DNA from: CAYSHJ01 sp964589725
GTDB taxonomy: Bacteria; Planctomycetota; Planctomycetia; Planctomycetales; Planctomycetaceae
Direction of reading: 5' to 3'
Assembly (NCBI GenBank): GCA_964589725.1
Contig: CAZPUJ010000358.1
Location: forward strand, 1 to 9,469
DNA length: 9,469 nt
Under the pieces are notes generated by a model. That model searched no databases. It was not told where the DNA came from and worked only from the letters and a program-made list of their open reading frames with translations. Below, one piece after another: positions 6,594-9,469 of the stretch; the first letter of the stretch is position 1; each line of letters opens with the position of its first letter. The position numbers and the translations under genes were made by a program.

Positions 6594-6790
6594 AGCCGCG
6601 GAGCGGCGACATCATAAAGCCGGGGGCGAAAGCCCCCGGAATCAGGAATTATTCAGTGGCCAAGCCCCGGAGGGGCGACATTGAAACGATGGTCTACGCT
6701 CAGGTGTCGCCCCTCCGGGGCTTGGCCATGACTTGTCCCCATTTCCGGGGGCTCACGCCCCCGGCTACACGATGCCGCCGCTCCGCGGCT
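6594..6790. repeat. 197-bp nested inverted-repeat element (MITE/REP-like)
   Basis: The outer arms of 48 nt at 6594-6641 and 6743-6790 pair at 42 positions; the six mismatches cluster in two short patches. Each outer arm also contains its own 8-bp hairpin (CCGGGGGC/GCCCCCGG) with a GAAA loop on the left (6620-6639) and a TCAC loop on the right (6745-6764). Nested inside are perfect 23-nt arms at 6658-6680 and 6705-6727 (GGCCAAGCCCCGGAGGGGCG and onward) around a 24-nt loop. The whole resembles a non-autonomous palindromic element inserted between nth and the STN-module gene. No transposase is seen and no target-site duplication is evident. Confidence 0.85.
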
Positions 6791-7885
6791 AGACCAGCGC
6801 ACCAGCAAAACTGGCGCGTCCGGCTGGCGTGGCAAGTCATCTTCGTTCTGTCGTCCATCGGTTGGGTTGCGACCTGCACTCTTGCCGCAGACGCAAAGAG
6901 CTTTCTATTCGGCAAGCCGTTTCAAGACGCTCTCGCGAAAAAGGTCGGGCGTGCCTGGAGCGGCGTGACGCTGCGCGACGTAGTGCGGGACCTGTCGAAG
7001 GAAAGCCAGCTGGCGATCTTGCTCGACCGGCGCATCGATCCGACGCGCGAGATCGACTTGTCGCTGCCGCCAACTCCGTTGCGAGACGTGATCGCCGAGC
7101 TGGCTCAATCCGTTGGCGCGGAGACGGTCATCATCAGCAACGTCGTCTACATCGGCCCGGCGGGCTCCACAGGAAAACTGCGAACGCTCATCGATCTGCG
7201 AGCGAAGGAACTGGCGAAACTGGCGCCGGCTACGAAAGCCAGGAGCGAGGATGCCAAAGACAAATCGGTGTGGCGAGGACGTTCGACGTCGCTCGCTCAA
7301 CCGAAAACATTCGTTTGGGAAGACCTTGACCGCCCGCGCGATTTGTTGAAGCAAGTGGCCGACAAGTTTCGGTTCGAGATCGACGACCTCTCGAATCTGC
7401 CACACGACTTGTGGGCCGGCTCGGCGATGCCACAGGTCACAGCGGTCGAAGCGTTGTCGCTGTTGCTGATCCAATTTAACGCGACATTCGAGTTCCACTC
7501 CGACAGTGCTGCCGCGCGCGTCGTGGCGATCCCGGATGATCTCCCGCCCACAAGACCGGATTCCACGAAGACTACCGAACCGAGTGGCACGTCGGACAAA
7601 AAAAACAAGACTGGCAAGCCCGCATCACTCCGCGACACCACCGTCACGCTGACCGCGTCCGCGACGGTTCGCGAATTGATCGCTTCGTTCAAGGGCAACG
7701 GAATCCGCTTCGACTACGATTCGGTGCAACTCGAACTGGCCGGCATCAAGCTCGACAACAAACTCGACGTCGATGTGAAGGAAGTACCCGCGGACAAATT
7801 CCTCAAAGAGCTATTCGAGCCGCTCGACATCAAGGTCACGATCGTTGACGACGTCGTGCGGCTGCGGCCGAAAACGAAAGATTGA
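6728..7885 (+). CDS. Exported protein with three STN-like (secretin N-terminal-type) modules
   Basis: From ATG 6728 this is 385 residues. A hydrophobic segment (LAWQVIFVLSSIGWVATCTL, ending AADAKS, ~33-56) looks like a signal peptide with an unusually long basic lead. Residues ~79-144 read LRDVVRDLSKESQLAILLDR, then REIDLSLPPTPLRDVIAELA and VVYIGP. That is the STN pattern (secretin and TonB N-terminal short domain). Related modules appear at ~193-268 (DLLKQVADKFRFEID to ARVVAIP) and ~304-381 (TASATVRELIASFKGNGIRF to VDDVVRLRP), with a Lys/Ser/Thr-rich linker at ~278-300. There is no secretin pore domain, so it is not a secretin itself; a periplasmic binding or scaffold role is inference. The start is uncertain. 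The frame is open to ATG 6485 (AAGGGA upstream), but 6485-6790 is repeat DNA, and ATG 6728 itself lies at the edge of the inner palindrome. The native start may have been displaced. Confidence 0.75.
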   Translation: MTCPHFRGLTPPATRCRRSAARPAHQQNWRVRLAWQVIFVLSSIGWVATCTLAADAKSFLFGKPFQDALAKKVGRAWSGVTLRDVVRDLSKESQLAILLDRRIDPTREIDLSLPPTPLRDVIAELAQSVGAETVIISNVVYIGPAGSTGKLRTLIDLRAKELAKLAPATKARSEDAKDKSVWRGRSTSLAQPKTFVWEDLDRPRDLLKQVADKFRFEIDDLSNLPHDLWAGSAMPQVTAVEALSLLLIQFNATFEFHSDSAAARVVAIPDDLPPTRPDSTKTTEPSGTSDKKNKTGKPASLRDTTVTLTASATVRELIASFKGNGIRFDYDSVQLELAGIKLDNKLDVDVKEVPADKFLKELFEPLDIKVTIVDDVVRLRPKTKD

Positions 7886-7952
7886 AGCGACTCGTCGCAG
7901 CAAGAGTAAACAACCCGACGAGCGAGCGTCATCAGGCCGCAGGAATGGCTTT

Positions 7953-7984
7953 GTCCGTCGCTCACAAAGTCCGTCGCTCACAAA
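7953..7984. repeat. 16-bp perfect tandem repeat (2 copies)
   Basis: GTCCGTCGCTCACAAA occurs twice head to tail at 7953-7968 and 7969-7984. The second copy ends exactly where the stop codon of the DUF6800-like gene begins (7985, minus strand). It lies between convergent genes and may be replication slippage. Confidence 0.9.
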
Positions 7985-8167
7985 CTACTTCGCGCTTGCG
8001 GCCGGAGCTTCCAGCACTGCGAATGGACTAATGCGGAAAACCTTCTCCGTGATGGCTTCCCTCTCGCCTGAAGACTTGGCCTTGGCGAACTTCATGCGGA
8101 ACTTCTTCAACTGTTGCTGACGTTTCCGCTTGCGAGCCAATTCGCGTTGTCGTTCAATGCGTCCCAT
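7985..8167 (-). CDS. Small basic DUF6800-like protein
   Basis: A 60-residue protein starts at ATG 8167 (MGRIERQRELARKRKRQQQL). AGGA at 8177-8174 with a 6-nt spacer supports this start; the same frame runs upstream to 8263, but without such support. The first half is a highly basic helix rich in Arg, Lys and Gln, followed by KKFRMKFAKAKSSGEREAIT, then EKVFRISPF. This resembles the small proteins annotated as DUF6800 in Planctomycetota, from memory rather than a search. The charge pattern would suit RNA, ribosome or DNA binding, but no function is established. It is convergent with the STN-module gene and separated from the decarboxylase by a repeat region. Confidence 0.72.
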   Translation of the reverse strand: MGRIERQRELARKRKRQQQLKKFRMKFAKAKSSGEREAITEKVFRISPFAVLEAPAASAK

Positions 8168-8290
8168 ATTCGATCCTGACCTCGCATACTGAAAACGGTG
8201 ACCTACGGATTTATTCGCGCAATTCAGGTCAAGGTTTGTAGTGGGCCGATGCCGTCCGGTCAACTCGCGGGAACGAACGGAAGACGATCA

Positions 8291-8452
8291 GACAGGAAGA
8301 TTTGGGACAGGAAAATGGGTCATCGGTCAGTTTCGCTCGTAGTGACCGCATTGATGCGGTCGAACCGCTCACCCGATGAATCAGGTCACTACAAACTGAC
8401 CCACGACAGGAAAATGCGATGATCTGATTTTTCTGTCCCGCATTTTTCTGTC
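8291..8452. repeat. 162-bp nested inverted-repeat element upstream of the decarboxylase gene
   Basis: The outer arms 8291-8316 (GACAGGAAGATTTGGGACAG and onward) and 8427-8452 pair at 21 of 26 positions. An extra direct copy of GACAGGAAAATG at 8405-8416 (also at 8306-8317) can pair with 8441-8452 instead, giving alternative folds. Inside, 8326-8347 (GTCAGTTT, 5-nt bulge CGCTC, GTAGTGACC) pairs with 8384-8400. A perfect 8-bp hairpin GACCGCAT-TG-ATGCGGTC closes the left inner arm (8344-8361). The element fills most of the 315 bp between the DUF6800-like gene and the decarboxylase and ends 30 nt before the latter's start codon, so it must lie in its promoter or leader. Confidence 0.75.
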
Positions 8453-8482
8453 ATCCTCGATTGTCCGCCTCGGAGTTCGCAC

Positions 8483-9469
8483 ATGACGTCACCTTACCAA
8501 GAAATTGTTCACGGACTGCGGCAAGCGTTTCCACAGCCGATCTCCGACCGAGTTCACGACGCTTACTTCGTGTTCTCGTTTTTGCGAGCACTCGATCAGG
8601 TCGACCGGATGAAGTCGGTCAGCCCGTTGCTCGGCAAGCCGGAGACGCTGGACTACGACGCGGCCAAACAGCGGCGAGTCGTGGACTCACCGAGCACACT
8701 GGAGCACGTCAGCCAGGAATTGGTCGAACACTTGTCGGGCTTGTTCATCTCGGGACATCCGCGAGCACAAGTCAACGTGGTCCCGGCGCCGACGATCCCC
8801 AGCATCATCGGCGGGCTGTTGCCGTCGATCTACAACCCGAACATGTGCAGCGACGAAAGCGGTCGACGAGTCTCACTGGCCGAGGTCGAAGTCGCCGCGA
8901 TGGCTGCGGACCTTGTCGGCTATCCGGTTGAGTCGTCGCGCGGTGTGTTCACATTCGGCGGCACCGGGACGTTGCTGTATGGAGCCAAAATCGGTTTGGA
9001 GAAAGCGTGTCCGGGTACGGCTCAGTCGGGACTCCACGAACCGGCTGCGATCGTTTGTTCCGACAGAGCGCACTACGGCTGCACGACGGTTGCGAGCTGG
9101 CTGGGTATCGGCGAGCAAAACGTCATTCAAGTGCCGACGACGCCGGAGAACGAAATTCGGACCTGTCTGCTTGAAACCATGCTGCGCGACGTTCTAAAGA
9201 GCGGCCGCAAGGTGGCCGCGATCATCGCCACGATGGGCACCACGGATGCCTTTGGGCTCGACGACTTACAGGCCATCGTCGAAATCCGTGACCGGCTGCG
9301 CGATGAACTCGACCTCGATTACTCGCCGCACATTCACGCCGACGCGGTCATCGGCTGGGCTTGGAGCGTCTTCAACGATTACGACTTCAGCACGAATCCG
9401 TTGGGCTTCGGCCCGCGCACCGTGCGAGCACTCGCCGGCACATCGCGCCGCATCCGGCATCTTGGTCTA
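8483..9469 (+). CDS. Pyridoxal-phosphate-dependent decarboxylase family protein, N-terminal part (partial at 3' end)
   Basis: ATG 8483 has GGAG at 8472-8475 with a 7-nt spacer, and the frame is open for 329 codons to the window edge. It matches the group II PLP-dependent decarboxylases (glutamate/aromatic amino acid decarboxylase fold). Features are LFISGHPRAQVNVVPAPTIP (~87-106), FTFGGTGTLLYGAKIGLEKA (156-175) at the place of the usual SGGTEANL phosphate-binding loop, DRAHYGCTTVASWLGIG with His198 at the PLP-stacking position, ATMGTTDAFGLDDL (249-262), and HADAVIGWAWS with Asp287, expected to bind the PLP ring nitrogen. The Schiff-base lysine lies beyond the window. The long N-terminal part and the FGGTGT loop suit a subfamily I recall from planctomycetes; the substrate is unknown. 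A repeat element ends 30 nt upstream of the start. Confidence 0.9.
   Translation, partial: MTSPYQEIVHGLRQAFPQPISDRVHDAYFVFSFLRALDQVDRMKSVSPLLGKPETLDYDAAKQRRVVDSPSTLEHVSQELVEHLSGLFISGHPRAQVNVVPAPTIPSIIGGLLPSIYNPNMCSDESGRRVSLAEVEVAAMAADLVGYPVESSRGVFTFGGTGTLLYGAKIGLEKACPGTAQSGLHEPAAIVCSDRAHYGCTTVASWLGIGEQNVIQVPTTPENEIRTCLLETMLRDVLKSGRKVAAIIATMGTTDAFGLDDLQAIVEIRDRLRDELDLDYSPHIHADAVIGWAWSVFNDYDFSTNPLGFGPRTVRALAGTSRRIRHLGL

Noticed and set aside
6058..6615. 185-codon minus-strand open frame
   Set aside because: Antisense to nth, and its N-terminus is translated from repeat DNA.
6485..6727. N-terminal extension of the STN-module protein from ATG 6485
   Set aside because: Most of it is translated hairpin and nested-repeat DNA, and it would bury the signal peptide more than 100 residues inside. 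Not fully excluded, because AAGGGA precedes it.
6905..7498. 197-codon minus-strand open frame
   Set aside because: Antisense to the STN-module gene, with no coherent domain.
7953..7984. CRISPR-like array
   Set aside because: Only two 16-bp units directly adjoining, with no spacers.

Overview
The window looks like a piece of a Planctomycetota chromosome. The evidence is lineage-flavoured gene content (a DUF6800-type small basic protein, a long-form pyridoxal-dependent decarboxylase, and an STN-module secreted protein), GC-rich coding sequence, loose gene packing, and many short palindromic intergenic repeats of types I associate with that phylum. This placement is inference from recognition, not a search. 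I see no phage, conjugative, CRISPR, defence, rRNA or tRNA features, and no intact transposase.

Layout from left to right. 1-380 (+) is the 3' end of a CocE/NonD-type hydrolase. 381-788 is a decay zone. It holds a possible broken secreted-protein start on the plus strand, a 24-bp-arm hairpin repeat, and on the minus strand the first 40 codons of a dead threonine synthase gene whose ATG overlaps the stop of its neighbour. 785-1951 (-) is an APP1-type phosphatidate phosphatase with the HAD-like DxDDT motif. Divergent from it, 2137-3249 (+) is a secreted alkaline-phosphatase-superfamily hydrolase. 3304-4101 (-) is a secreted HExxH metallopeptidase gene split by one in-frame TAA. 4163-4333 (-) is a Uma2-family fragment. 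5084-5461 and 4341-5057 (-) are a DUF309 gene followed by a LON substrate-binding-domain gene, separated by a perfect palindrome. 5797-6474 (+) is endonuclease III (nth). 6728-7885 (+) encodes an exported protein with STN-like modules whose 5' end is embedded in a 197-bp nested inverted repeat. 7985-8167 (-) is a DUF6800-like small protein. 8291-8452 is another nested inverted repeat. 8483 to the end (+) is the N-terminal 329 residues of a PLP-dependent decarboxylase.

The genes do not form one pathway. DUF309 and LON are the only convincing pair of intact co-directional neighbours, with nth-STN as a second possible pair. The most notable theme is genome decay together with palindromic repeat expansion. 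Three broken genes sit beside intact ones (thrC remnant, nonsense-split metallopeptidase, Uma2 remnant). The repeats lie right at gene edges: one supplies a stop codon, and another contains the likeliest start codons of a gene. I did not find a convincing new multi-gene system.
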